Source of the DNA: an uncultured Paracoccaceae bacterium
Lineage (GTDB): Bacteria; Pseudomonadota; Alphaproteobacteria; Rhodobacterales; Rhodobacteraceae
DNA length: 21,387 nt
Assembly (NCBI GenBank): GCA_937952085.1
Contig: CALFYQ010000088.1
Coordinates: 1 to 21,387 of the forward strand
Direction: 5' to 3'
In this document: positions 1-7,822 of the stretch, in pieces
Position numbering within the stretch: position 1 is the first letter of the stretch
Layout of the letters: each line of letters starts with the position of its first letter
Position numbers and translations under genes: made by a program
Notes under the pieces: model-generated
Database searches by the model: none
Told to the model about the DNA's origin: nothing
Seen by the model: only the letters and a program-made list of their open reading frames with translations

Positions 1-1006
1 GCGCGCGCGCCGTCGCCGGCCGCGGGAACTCGTTTCGGAGCGCGTAGCGAAACTGCAGGAGCCCCATCGAGGCGCGCAGCGCCGCGCGCCGGCGACGCGC
101 GCCGCGCCGGCTGATCGGGCGCCCGAAGACTTCCGCCGGCCGCGGCGCGGGCTTCTTCGGCGGCGGCTCCGCAAGCCGCGGATCGAGCACGAGGCCCTGC
201 CCCCGCAGCAGCCGGGCGACCCAGGCGAAATAGCGCCGGTCTCCGTCGTCGCGCGAAAGCGAGCGCGCCAGAAAGACATTGTCCGCCCCAAGCCGCTCGA
301 CGAAGCCCTGCGCCAGCGCCCCGGCATGTGCGCCATGCGCGGAAACGAAGCCGACCGCGTCGATCTCCCCCACGTCGATCAGGCGGTGGACGCCCTCCGA
401 GACGACGCACAGATCCATCACGGCGGCCTCGACGGACTGCGCCAGCGCGCGCTCATAGCCCTGGAAACGGGCCATCGCCGCGTCCCGCCGGAAGATGCGG
501 CCCAGCACCGTCACCAGCCGTTCGGCGTGATCCGCCGCGCATTTCGCAGCAGCCTGGTTGGTGGTGGGGTCATAGGCAGGGAAGGCGTCGCGCGCCCGCT
601 CGATCGACAGCCAGTCCCAGGAGACATGCCTCGGCCGACGCCGGCCTTCGAGGAAGACCCGCGCCGAGGCCGCCCCTTCGAGCAGCGGCGCCGGCAGGCG
701 GAGATCGGCCTTCGCATCGCAGATCACCGCGATGCGCCGGCCGGCAAGGCGCGCCTCCGGCGCCTCTTCCAGCGCGCGCTGACAATCGGCATAGGCGGAA
801 AGCGGCCTCAGGCCCGATATTATCTGCAGGCGGCGGAGCCGCCTTGGGCGCGGCCCGCGCGACAGAAGCCGGCTCCGGAGCAGCCGCTCGGCCTCGCGGA
901 ATTCGCCCTCGCTGCGAAGCGTGCGCGCCTTCGTCTCGTCCGTCGCGCCGGTCGCGCGTGCGAGGAAATCCGGCAGTGCGCGCATCGCGTACTTGAAGAC
1001 AGCCAT
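1..1006 (-). CDS. Unrecognised protein, 3' end cut by window edge
   Basis: An open frame runs from the ATG at 1006-1004 to the left edge without a stop, giving at least 335 residues with the same codon bias as its neighbours. I do not recognise the family. It begins MAVFKYAMRALPDFLARATG, then has a charged helical segment (about residues 25-60) and two stretches that look like beta-alpha units (RRIAVICDAKAD near 90 and IDAVGFVSAHGAHAGALAQG near 215). After about residue 285 it becomes a proline- and arginine-rich tail. No signal peptide or membrane segment is visible. It is divergent from the neuC-neuA pair, so a role in the same surface glycan, perhaps as a transferase, is possible but only inferred from position. 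The ribosome-binding site is weak (AGGG about 10 nt upstream), so the start is less certain than the frame. Confidence 0.72.
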   Translation of the reverse strand, partial: MAVFKYAMRALPDFLARATGATDETKARTLRSEGEFREAERLLRSRLLSRGPRPRRLRRLQIISGLRPLSAYADCQRALEEAPEARLAGRRIAVICDAKADLRLPAPLLEGAASARVFLEGRRRPRHVSWDWLSIERARDAFPAYDPTTNQAAAKCAADHAERLVTVLGRIFRRDAAMARFQGYERALAQSVEAAVMDLCVVSEGVHRLIDVGEIDAVGFVSAHGAHAGALAQGFVERLGADNVFLARSLSRDDGDRRYFAWVARLLRGQGLVLDPRLAEPPPKKPAPRPAEVFGRPISRRGARRRRAALRASMGLLQFRYALRNEFPRPATARA

Positions 1007-1087
1007 CCGGACACCCTAAACGCTACCGCAGCGCGGCCGCGCCAACCGGGCGATGCCTATCGAACGAGCGCGAGAACGCAACCCCTT

Positions 1088-1109
1088 CGTGTGTCGCATC
1101 GCACACACG
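1088..1109. promoter_or_regulatory. Inverted repeat in the divergent gap before neuC
   Basis: Perfect 7-bp arms CGTGTGT (1088-1094) and ACACACG (1103-1109) flank an 8-nt spacer. The repeat lies 31 bp upstream of the neuC GTG, in the 134-bp gap between two divergent genes. The TGTG...CACA layout is reminiscent of CRP/FNR-type operators, but the identity of any binding protein is a guess. Confidence 0.35.
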
Positions 1110-1140
1110 CCGCGCCGCGCAACTGTGGAGGACCAATCAG

Positions 1141-2304
1141 GTGAGCAAGCGCAGACGCATCGTGTTTCTGACCGGAACGCGCGCGGATTTCGGCAAGCTG
1201 AAGCCGCTGATCGAGCGGGTGGAGCGCAGCGACGCGTTCGAATGCGCCGTCTTCGTCACCGGCATGCACCTGATGGAGCGGCACGGCCGCTCGGTCGTCG
1301 AGATCGAGAAGCAGGGCTATTCTGACGTCTTCTGCTACATCAACCAGACCGTGAACGAGCCGATGGACCAGGTGCTGGCGAACACGGTCGCCGGCCTCTC
1401 CCGCTACCTCCACGAGCGCCCCTGCGACATGATCGTGGTGCATGGCGACCGGGTGGAGACGCTGGCCGGCGCCATCGTCGGCTCCTTCAACAACACGCTG
1501 GTCGCGCATGTCGAGGGCGGCGAGGTTTCCGGCACCATTGACGAGCTGATCCGGCATTCCGTCTCGAAGCTGGCGCATCTCCATTTCGTCGCCAACGATC
1601 TCGCGCGGAAGCGGCTCCTCCAGATGGGCGAGCGCGAAGAGTCGATCTCGGTCATCGGCTCGCCCGACATCGACGTGATGCTCTCGGACAAGCTGCCGAC
1701 GCTCGAAGCCGCCCGCGCGCGCTACGAGATCGGCTACCCCGACTATGCGATCTCGCTCTTTCACCCGGTGACGACGGAGCCTGCCGAGATGGCCCAGATG
1801 GCGGAGGACTATTTCACCGCGCTGGTCGCCTCCGACATGAACTATGTCGTTGTCTATCCGAACAACGACGCCGGCAGCTACGAGATCCTCCAGTCGATGA
1901 AGCGGCATGTGAAGGGCGACCGGTTTCGCGTCTTCAAGTCGATCCGGTTCGAGTATTTCCTGACGCTGATGAAGCACGCGAAGTTCATCGTCGGGAATTC
2001 TAGCGCCGCGGTGCGCGAGGCGCCGGTCTACGGCGTGCCCTCGGTGCTGGTCGGCTCCCGCCAGCACCGCCGCTCCGAGGCACCGAGCATCATCCAGGCG
2101 AAGCCCGGCCGCGACGGGCTTCTGGAGGCGATCCGCTTCGCCATCGACCTGCCGCCCTTCGCGCCGCATCTCGAATTCGGCGACGGCGGCAGCGCCGACC
2201 GCTTCCTCCGCATTCTCGAGGGCGAGGCCCTCTGGGCGACGCGGGTGCAGAAATCCTTCATCGACCTGCCGGGCGCGACCGAGCCGGCGCCGGCGCTGCC
2301 GTGA
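1141..2304 (+). CDS. neuC: UDP-N-acetylglucosamine 2-epimerase (hydrolysing), NeuC/LegG type
   Basis: Cytoplasmic enzyme that hydrolyses and epimerises a nucleotide-activated GlcNAc-type sugar to free ManNAc-type sugar, the first committed step toward sialic-acid-like nonulosonates. Its 387 residues match the family length (about 390). Visible motifs are the N-terminal TGTRADFGKLKPL, VVHGDRVETLAGA (about 99-111), the H-x-E-G-G-E-x-S-G-T-x-D-E segment with a following RH (123-139), and near the C-terminus GNSSAAVREAPVYGVPS (about 285-301) ending in a GSRQHRR nucleotide-binding stretch. The start is GTG at 1141, fixed by a good GGAGG at 1127-1131, 9 nt upstream. Its stop overlaps the neuA start by 4 nt, so the pair is translationally coupled. 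Sequence reading cannot separate NeuC (UDP-sugar, sialic acid) from LegG (legionaminic acid). Confidence 0.9.
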   Translation: MSKRRRIVFLTGTRADFGKLKPLIERVERSDAFECAVFVTGMHLMERHGRSVVEIEKQGYSDVFCYINQTVNEPMDQVLANTVAGLSRYLHERPCDMIVVHGDRVETLAGAIVGSFNNTLVAHVEGGEVSGTIDELIRHSVSKLAHLHFVANDLARKRLLQMGEREESISVIGSPDIDVMLSDKLPTLEAARARYEIGYPDYAISLFHPVTTEPAEMAQMAEDYFTALVASDMNYVVVYPNNDAGSYEILQSMKRHVKGDRFRVFKSIRFEYFLTLMKHAKFIVGNSSAAVREAPVYGVPSVLVGSRQHRRSEAPSIIQAKPGRDGLLEAIRFAIDLPPFAPHLEFGDGGSADRFLRILEGEALWATRVQKSFIDLPGATEPAPALP

Positions 2305-2993
2305 CCGGCCTCAACGCAGTCGCCATCGTCCCGGCGCGGGCGGGCTCGAAGGGCCTGCCGGGGAAGAACGTCCGGCCGCTCCTTGGCAAGCCGCTGGTCG
2401 GCTGGACGCTCGACGCCGCCCTCGCGGCCGGGCGCGTCGCGCGCGTCGTCGTCACCACGGACGATCCGGTCGTCGCCGAGATCGCGCGGACGCGCGGCGC
2501 GGAGGTGGTGGACCGCCCGCCCGAACTCGCCGGCGACAACGCCTCCATCGTCGAGGCGACGCTCCACGCCGCCGCCGCCGCGGGGCTGGCGGAAGACGCG
2601 GTCATCACCCTCCTGCAGCCGACCTCGCCGCTCCGCGCGGCGGCGGATGTGGACGCCGCTCTCGCGCTCTACGAGGAAGGCGGCGGCGCCGGAGCGGTGA
2701 TGTCGGTTTGCGAGACGGATCATCACCCGCTGAAGGCGCTCCTCGTCGACGAGGCGGGGCTGATGAACCCGGTCGGCGGGCGGCCCGAGACGCTCTCGGC
2801 GGCGCGGCAAACCCTGCCGCGCGCCTATCGCCAGAACGGAGCGGTCTACGTGATCCGCGTCTCCGAACTGGCGGCGCGGCGGTCCTTCTTCGCGCCGCCC
2901 TGCCGGCCGTATCCGATGCCGGCGGAACGCTCCGTGGACATCGACAGCCTGGCCGATTTCGCGCGCTGCGAGGCGCTCCTCTCCGGCGCCTGA
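2301..2993 (+). CDS. neuA: CMP-nonulosonate cytidylyltransferase (CMP-sialic acid synthetase)
   Basis: Transfers CMP from CTP to a nonulosonic acid (sialic or legionaminic type), giving the donor used by surface-glycan transferases. The 230-residue length is typical of single-domain bacterial NeuA. The CTP-binding signature IVPARAGSKGLPGKN covers residues 9-23, LLQPTSPLR lies at 104-112, YRQNGAVYVIR at 176-186, and the metal-binding VDIDS motif (D213, D215) sits near the end. It starts with GTG at 2301, overlapping the neuC stop as GTGA, which implies coupled translation. It ends 13 nt before the convergent alcohol dehydrogenase gene, with no terminator visible between them. The partner NeuB, which joins the NeuC product to phosphoenolpyruvate, is not in the window. 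Confidence 0.92.
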   Translation: MTGLNAVAIVPARAGSKGLPGKNVRPLLGKPLVGWTLDAALAAGRVARVVVTTDDPVVAEIARTRGAEVVDRPPELAGDNASIVEATLHAAAAAGLAEDAVITLLQPTSPLRAAADVDAALALYEEGGGAGAVMSVCETDHHPLKALLVDEAGLMNPVGGRPETLSAARQTLPRAYRQNGAVYVIRVSELAARRSFFAPPCRPYPMPAERSVDIDSLADFARCEALLSGA

Positions 2994-3006
2994 GGGCCGG
3001 TGCTGC

Positions 3007-4185
3007 TCATTTCGGTCCGCTGAGGTCCCCGCGGATCGCCGCCAGCGTCAGCGCCTCGAACTCGGAGACGGTGAAGCGGATCGGGTTCGCGGCGGCGGTC
3101 GGGTCCTCCGCGGCGTCGGCGGCGATGGAAGGCGCATCCGCCGCCTTCGCGCCGAGATCGGCGAGCGCGTGCGGCACGCCGAGCGCCTTCCGGAACGCCA
3201 GCACCCAGGCGAAGACCGCGTCGAACCCGCGCGCGGGCAGGTCCAGCACCCGCGAGACGAGGTCCATCTTCGCCTCGATGGCGGGGCGGTTCCACAGCAT
3301 CACATAGGGGAACATCACCCCGTTGGTCATGCCGTGATGGGCGTCGTAGCGGGCGCCGACCGGGTGCGAGACGGAATGGATCGCCCCGAGCCCCTTCTGG
3401 AAGGCCGCGGCCCCCATCGAGGCCGCCGCGAACATGTAGGAGCGCGCCTCGAGGTCGCCCCCGTTCGCGCAGGCCCGCGGCAGGTAGTCCTTGCAGAGCC
3501 GCATCCCTTCGAGCGCGATCCCGTCGGCGATCGGATGGAAGGCGTTGACGCAATAGGCCTCGAAGCAATGCGCCAGCGCGTCCATCCCGGTTCCGGCGGT
3601 CAGGTGCGGCGGCAGGCCGGCGGCCAGCTCCGGGTCCTCCACCGCGGCGAAGGGCATCATCTTCGGGTGGAAGATGATCTTCTTCCGGTGCGTGGCCGAA
3701 TTGGTGACGACGCCGGCGCGGCCGACCTCGGAGCCGGTGCCGGCGGTCGTGGGCACGGCGAGGATCGGCGCGATCCCGTCCGGGTTCGCCCGCGTCCACC
3801 AGTCGCCGACATCCTCGAAATCCCAGACCGGGCGGGTCTGCCGATCCATGAAGGCGACGCATTTGCCGATGTCGAGCGCGGAGCCGCCGCCGACCGCCAC
3901 CACCCCGTCATGCCCGCCGGCGCGGAAGGCGGCGACGCCGGCTTCGAGATTGGCGTCGGTCGGGTTGCCCTGCACGTCGGAGAAGAGCCCGGCGGGAAGG
4001 CCCGCGGTCGCAAAATCCGCACGGATCTTCGCGATCATCGGGTTCGCGGCGAGGCCCCGGTCGGTGACGATTAGCGGCGCCTTCATCCCGGCCTCGGCGG
4101 CGAGGGCGGGAAGCTGCGCGGCGCAACCCGCCCCGGTGATCACCCGCGTCGGGAAGCTCCATCTGGCGGCGAAGAAATCGGTCAT
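3007..4185 (-). CDS. Iron-containing (group III) alcohol dehydrogenase
   Basis: NAD(P)-dependent oxidoreductase of the FucO/AdhB family, interconverting an alcohol and an aldehyde or ketone; substrate unknown. The 392 residues are full length. The dinucleotide motif GGGSALDIGK lies at 99-108 and PTTAGTGSEV at 145-154. Metal ligands D202, H206, H270 and H284 are all present with spacing (4, 64, 14) almost identical to E. coli FucO. I chose the ATG at 4185 because a GGGGAG sequence precedes it and the protein then begins directly with MTDFFAARWSFPTRV, as family members do; an ATG 54 nt further upstream adds a low-complexity arginine-rich leader. It lies 81 nt downstream of the livM-hydrolase gene on the same strand, so it is probably the last gene of that operon and may act on an alcohol released by the hydrolase. 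That metabolic link is inference. Confidence 0.9.
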   Translation of the reverse strand: MTDFFAARWSFPTRVITGAGCAAQLPALAAEAGMKAPLIVTDRGLAANPMIAKIRADFATAGLPAGLFSDVQGNPTDANLEAGVAAFRAGGHDGVVAVGGGSALDIGKCVAFMDRQTRPVWDFEDVGDWWTRANPDGIAPILAVPTTAGTGSEVGRAGVVTNSATHRKKIIFHPKMMPFAAVEDPELAAGLPPHLTAGTGMDALAHCFEAYCVNAFHPIADGIALEGMRLCKDYLPRACANGGDLEARSYMFAAASMGAAAFQKGLGAIHSVSHPVGARYDAHHGMTNGVMFPYVMLWNRPAIEAKMDLVSRVLDLPARGFDAVFAWVLAFRKALGVPHALADLGAKAADAPSIAADAAEDPTAAANPIRFTVSEFEALTLAAIRGDLSGPK

Positions 4186-4211
4186 GCGACGCTCCCCCTC
4201 GCGGTGCGATT

Positions 4212-4227
4212 CCGGCCCTCGGGCCGG
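4212..4227 (-). other. Short GC hairpin between livM-hydrolase and alcohol dehydrogenase genes
   Basis: CCGGCC (4212-4217) pairs perfectly with GGCCGG (4222-4227) across a 4-nt loop. It has no T-tract, so it looks more like an intra-operon mRNA-stabilising or pausing element than an intrinsic terminator. Short GC palindromes also arise by chance at this base composition. Confidence 0.25.
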
Positions 4228-4266
4228 GCGGATCATCACGGAACGCGGCGCCGGCCGCCAGACGGC

Positions 4267-6141
4267 TCAGGCCCGCGCCCGCGACGCATCCGCCATGAAG
4301 GCGTGGAAGACCTCGTTGAACGCCTCGGGCCGGTTGAAGAAGGGCGCGTGCTTGCCATCCTCGATGTCGCGCGGCGCGCCGGTCCAGATCGCGCCGTAGT
4401 TCAGCCCGGCGATGTAGCCGTGGTTGAGGAAAGGGTCGTTCGAGCCGTTCAGCACGGCGAAGGGGATCGTCCCCTCCCGCAGCATCCGCATCTGCCGTGG
4501 CCAGTCCACCACCGAGAGCTTGGTCAGCATGTAGAAGCGGGCGCGGCCGTCCGTCCGGTCGATATTGGCGTGCATGAAGGCGCTCGCCTCGGAGAGCGGC
4601 GCGGTGGCGGAGCCGGCGAAGCGGCTCCGCTCCGCCGGGGTGAAGAACTGTCGCCCGGCGAGGACGACGTGCGATGATGCGTCATAGCCCCGCGCGAAAT
4701 CCTCCGGCACGACGTTGAGCGGCGAGGCGCCGGTGATCGCGAGGCCGGCATAGGCGGCCGGATCCCGCGCCGTCAGTTCGAGCGCGACATAGCCGCCGAG
4801 CGACCAGCCGAGCACGAAGGGCCCCTTCGCGCCGAGCGCAGCCAGCACGTCCTCCGCCACATCGGCGTAGGCCGGGATGTTGTAGCTCTTCTCCGGGTCT
4901 CCGTTCTCGGAGACGCCGTGGCCCGGCAGATCGAAGGCGATCACCTGCCGGCGGGCGCGGAAGGCGGCGAACTGGTGCAGGAACGCCTCCTTGCAGGCCG
5001 AATTGCCGTGGATCAGCAGGATCGGCGGGCCGTCCGCCGCGCCCTCATCCGGCCCGGCGGCGGCGACGGCGATGAGGCCGTGCCGCGTCTCCACCATCCG
5101 CTCCGGCGCGCCCATCCGCGCCTCCCGCGCGGCCTTCTGCGCGGCGCGGCGGCGGCGGGCGCGAAGCCCGGCGAGCGCCACCGCCGCGGCTTCCCGCGCC
5201 TCCTGGACCAGCGCCCAGAGCCCGCCCGGATAGAACACCATCACGACGATGATGAGGAGCGCCATCAGGATCTCTCGCCAGAAGCCGAGATCGGCCATCG
5301 CCTCGGAGAGCGCGGTGACGACGAAAGCCGCCAGCACCGGGCCCCAGATCGTTCCCGCTCCGCCGACCAAAAGCATCGAGAGGATCAGCGTCAGCGGCCC
5401 GAGGCCGAAGATGTCCGGCGAGGCGACGCGGACATAGGAGCCGTAGAAGCCCCCGGCGATTCCGGTGAAGAGCGCACTGGCGCAGAGCGTGACGAGCCGC
5501 GTGCCGCCCTCCGGCGCGCCGCGCGAGATGGCGTAGTATTTTGCATCCCGCATCGCCACGATCCCGCGCCCGAAGCGCGAGCGCGTCACCCGCCAGAGGA
5601 AGGCGATGGCGAGAACGAGAAGGACGAGGGCGGCGTAATAATACCCGATCCGCCCGTCCTTGGTGAACCGGTAGCCGCCGAGCGAGAGCGCCGGCAGCGT
5701 CACCATGCCGGAGGTGCCGCCGGTGATGTCGGACTGGCTTATGACGATCTGGAAGAGAAGCTGGGAGAAGGCCAGCGTCACCAGGATGACGAAGATGCCG
5801 TCGAGCCGGAGCACCGGCAGCGCCACCGCCGCGGCGAAGAGCATCGCGATCGGCCCCGCCAGCAGGATCGCCAGCCACGGGTTCAGCCCCAGCGTCTTGG
5901 CGAGGATGCCGTAGCTGTAGATGCCGACGGCGAAGAGCGCGACATGCGCGAAGTTGAAGAGCCCGCCATAGCCGAGGCTGAGGTCCCAGCTCGCCGCGAC
6001 CACGGCGAAGACGAAGGCGAGGATCATCAGATGGCGGAGATAGGAGGCCTCGAATACGAGCGGAAAGAGGATCAGCGCGGCGAGGGCGATCAGCGCGGGG
6101 ACGAGACCGTTGGAACGGTGGAAAGGCGGATCGTAGCGCAT
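4267..6141 (-). CDS. Fusion: LivM-type ABC permease joined to alpha/beta hydrolase
   Basis: One uninterrupted 624-residue frame carries two complete proteins. Residues 1 to about 312 form a LivM-family inner-membrane permease with many hydrophobic helices and the typical stretches GYGGLFNFAHVALFAVG (57-73), TGGTSGM (140-146) and GGAGTIWGPVLAAF (260-273). A basic, alanine-rich linker (about 313-345) leads into an alpha/beta hydrolase (346-624) with oxyanion motif HGN (378-380), nucleophile elbow GWSLGG (S447), acid D569 and histidine H598, so the triad is intact. LivM ends before its linker in the usual family layout, and its C-terminus is normally cytoplasmic, which would place the hydrolase at the inner mouth of the channel. 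The start codon shares one base with the livH stop (TGATG), so it is coupled to livH. The same phase continues through the linker, which argues against a sequencing artefact. Substrate is unknown. Confidence 0.9.
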   Translation of the reverse strand: MRYDPPFHRSNGLVPALIALAALILFPLVFEASYLRHLMILAFVFAVVAASWDLSLGYGGLFNFAHVALFAVGIYSYGILAKTLGLNPWLAILLAGPIAMLFAAAVALPVLRLDGIFVILVTLAFSQLLFQIVISQSDITGGTSGMVTLPALSLGGYRFTKDGRIGYYYAALVLLVLAIAFLWRVTRSRFGRGIVAMRDAKYYAISRGAPEGGTRLVTLCASALFTGIAGGFYGSYVRVASPDIFGLGPLTLILSMLLVGGAGTIWGPVLAAFVVTALSEAMADLGFWREILMALLIIVVMVFYPGGLWALVQEAREAAAVALAGLRARRRRAAQKAAREARMGAPERMVETRHGLIAVAAAGPDEGAADGPPILLIHGNSACKEAFLHQFAAFRARRQVIAFDLPGHGVSENGDPEKSYNIPAYADVAEDVLAALGAKGPFVLGWSLGGYVALELTARDPAAYAGLAITGASPLNVVPEDFARGYDASSHVVLAGRQFFTPAERSRFAGSATAPLSEASAFMHANIDRTDGRARFYMLTKLSVVDWPRQMRMLREGTIPFAVLNGSNDPFLNHGYIAGLNYGAIWTGAPRDIEDGKHAPFFNRPEAFNEVFHAFMADASRARA

Positions 6142-7028
6142 CAGAGCGTCCGCTGATGGCTGGTGAAGAGGCCGGAGGGCTTCAGCACCAGCACCGCGAT
6201 CATCAGCGCGAAGAGCACCGCCGGGGTCCAGTAGAGGCCGAGGAAATAGGAGGAATAGGCCTCCACCATGCCGACGATCAGCGCCGCGTAGATCGGGCTG
6301 GTGAAGCGCGCCACGCCGCCGAGGATGACGACGATCAGCGCCTTCATCAGCGGGTCCGCGCCCATAGTCGGCGTCATGAACCGGATCGAGCCGACGAAGA
6401 GCCCGGCGAGCCCCGCCATCGCGGCAGAGAGGCCGAAGGAGACGGCGTAGAGCCGCGGCACGTCGAGCCCCATCAGCTCCGCCGCCTCCCGGTTCTGCGC
6501 CACCGCGCGCATCGAGCGGCCGGTCCGCGTCGCGCCGAGGAACCAGCCGAGCCCGGCGAGGATCGCCGCGACCGTGACGAGGAGAACGAGGTCCGAGGCG
6601 GAAAGGACGACCGGGCCTAGCGCCACGTCCCCCTCCGCCAGCCGCGGCATCTGCTTCGAGCGCGGGCCCCAGACGAGGCTGATGCCGTTCTCGATGATCG
6701 CGGCGCCGGCGAGCGTGGTGATGACCGAGGCGGCGACGATGTTCGCCTTCCGCTCGAAGGGCCGCACCAGCGCGTAGTGGAAGCAGACGCCGATGACGAA
6801 CATCGCCGCCACCGCCCCGAGCGCGCCGGCGAGAAGGCCGAGCCCCGAAGCCTCCGCATGGGACAGCTGCCAGCCGAGATAGGCGCCGAGCGCGATGAAG
6901 GCGCCGTGCGCGAAGTTGAAGATGCCGAGCGTGGTCCAGACGACGGCGAGGCCGGAGGCCATCAGCGCATAGATCGCCCCGAGCACCAGCCCGCCCGAGG
7001 CGACGACGAGAAGCGTGTCGAGGCTCAT
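6141..7028 (-). CDS. livH: Branched-chain-type ABC transporter permease (LivH family)
   Basis: Inner-membrane half of a high-affinity amino-acid or amide-type uptake transporter; pairs with the LivM domain of the next gene. The protein has 295 residues, about eight hydrophobic segments, the family N-terminal stretch GAIYALMASGLAVVWTTLG followed by FNFAHGAF, and a coupling region TGRSMRAVAQNREAAELMG that contacts the ATPases. The true start is the ATG at 7028: it overlaps the livF stop as ATGA and gives a normal LivH N-terminus (MSLDTLLVVASGG). The open frame extends 63 codons further upstream, but that extension lies inside livF and reads as arginine/proline-rich nonsense. It overlaps the following gene by one base. 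The LivH/LivM family transports leucine-type amino acids, but also urea and short amides, so the substrate cannot be read from this subunit. Confidence 0.93.
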   Translation of the reverse strand: MSLDTLLVVASGGLVLGAIYALMASGLAVVWTTLGIFNFAHGAFIALGAYLGWQLSHAEASGLGLLAGALGAVAAMFVIGVCFHYALVRPFERKANIVAASVITTLAGAAIIENGISLVWGPRSKQMPRLAEGDVALGPVVLSASDLVLLVTVAAILAGLGWFLGATRTGRSMRAVAQNREAAELMGLDVPRLYAVSFGLSAAMAGLAGLFVGSIRFMTPTMGADPLMKALIVVILGGVARFTSPIYAALIVGMVEAYSSYFLGLYWTPAVLFALMIAVLVLKPSGLFTSHQRTL

Positions 7029-7822
7029 TCCCGTTCCCCGAACAGCATCGCCATCAGCCGGTCGTGCGAGGGCACCTCGTCCCGCGTGAGGCGGCGGGAG
7101 ATGCGGCCATGGTCGAATAGATAAAGCACGTCGATCAGCTCCTTCAGGAAGCCCACGTCCTGCTCGATCAGGATGAGCGGCACGCCGCCGGCGCGGACCT
7201 GCCGGATCGCGTCGCAAAGCTCGCCCCGGAGCCGCGGCGAGAGGCCGAGCGTCGGCTCGTCGAGGATGAGGAGCTTCGGCGCCGCCATCAGCCCGGCGGC
7301 GATGGAGAGCATCTGCCGCTCGCCGCCCGAGAGATAGCGCGCCTTGTGGCGGCGCCGCTCGGCGAGGCGGGGGAAGAGCGCCTCGACCTCGTCGCGCCGC
7401 CGCTTCGTCTCGGCGGCGCCCCCGGCCCGGCCGGCGGCGGCGATGGGGGCGATGGAGAGCGTCTCCTCGACCGTCATCTCGGGGAAGAGGAGGTTGCCCT
7501 GCGCGACGTGAATGAGGCCGGCCCGGGCCACCGCCTTCGGGTCCATCCGCCGCGGGATGATCGCGTCGTAATTGAAGTTGCGCCAGCGCCGGCTGCCGCG
7601 CTCGGCCGCCCGGTTCATCCGGCGGCCCTCGAAGATCACGTCGCCGCTCCAGGGCTCCAAGACGCCGCTGATCGTCTTCATCAGCGTCGTCTTGCCGTGG
7701 CCGTTCGGGCCGAAGAAGCCGACCGCGCGGTCATGCGGCACTTCGAGGTCGACATCCTGGAAGATCTGGATCGGGTCGTAGCCGCCGGCGAGGCCGCGAA
7801 GCTCGAGGAGCGGCGCCTTCAT
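7025..7822 (-). CDS. livF: ABC transporter ATP-binding protein (LivF family)
   Basis: Cytoplasmic ATPase subunit driving uptake through LivH/LivM. The 265 residues show Walker A GPNGHGKTT (38-46), ABC signature LSGGE (164-168), Walker B LLILDEP (184-190) and the LivF-type IEQD switch region (219-222). It is longer than common LivF (about 235) because of a charged insertion at about 68-100, containing ERGSRRWRNFNYDAIIPRR, between Walker A and the Q-loop (VAQGNLLFP). It overlaps livG upstream and livH downstream by 4 nt each (ATGA), so the ATPases and permeases are made as a coupled set. Since the partner LivG has a degenerate signature, the LivF signature probably supports the only consensus ATP site of the dimer (Walker A of LivG with signature of LivF). 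Confidence 0.93.
   Translation of the reverse strand: MKAPLLELRGLAGGYDPIQIFQDVDLEVPHDRAVGFFGPNGHGKTTLMKTISGVLEPWSGDVIFEGRRMNRAAERGSRRWRNFNYDAIIPRRMDPKAVARAGLIHVAQGNLLFPEMTVEETLSIAPIAAAGRAGGAAETKRRRDEVEALFPRLAERRRHKARYLSGGERQMLSIAAGLMAAPKLLILDEPTLGLSPRLRGELCDAIRQVRAGGVPLILIEQDVGFLKELIDVLYLFDHGRISRRLTRDEVPSHDRLMAMLFGERE

Noticed and set aside
1..11. Alternating GC run at the left edge
   Set aside because: It is a short simple repeat within coding sequence, without evidence of function.
326..1144. 272-codon plus-strand open frame near the left edge
   Set aside because: Low-complexity Arg/Pro/Ala translation; the minus-strand frame over the same bases has more protein-like composition and normal codon bias.
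1057..2169. 370-codon open frame antisense to neuC
   Set aside because: Arg/His/Asp-rich composition typical of the antisense shadow of a GC-rich gene, and neuC on the other strand has clear family motifs.
4918..6156. 412-codon frame antisense to the livM-hydrolase gene
   Set aside because: Composition dominated by Arg, Glu, His and Asp, a shadow of the fusion gene.
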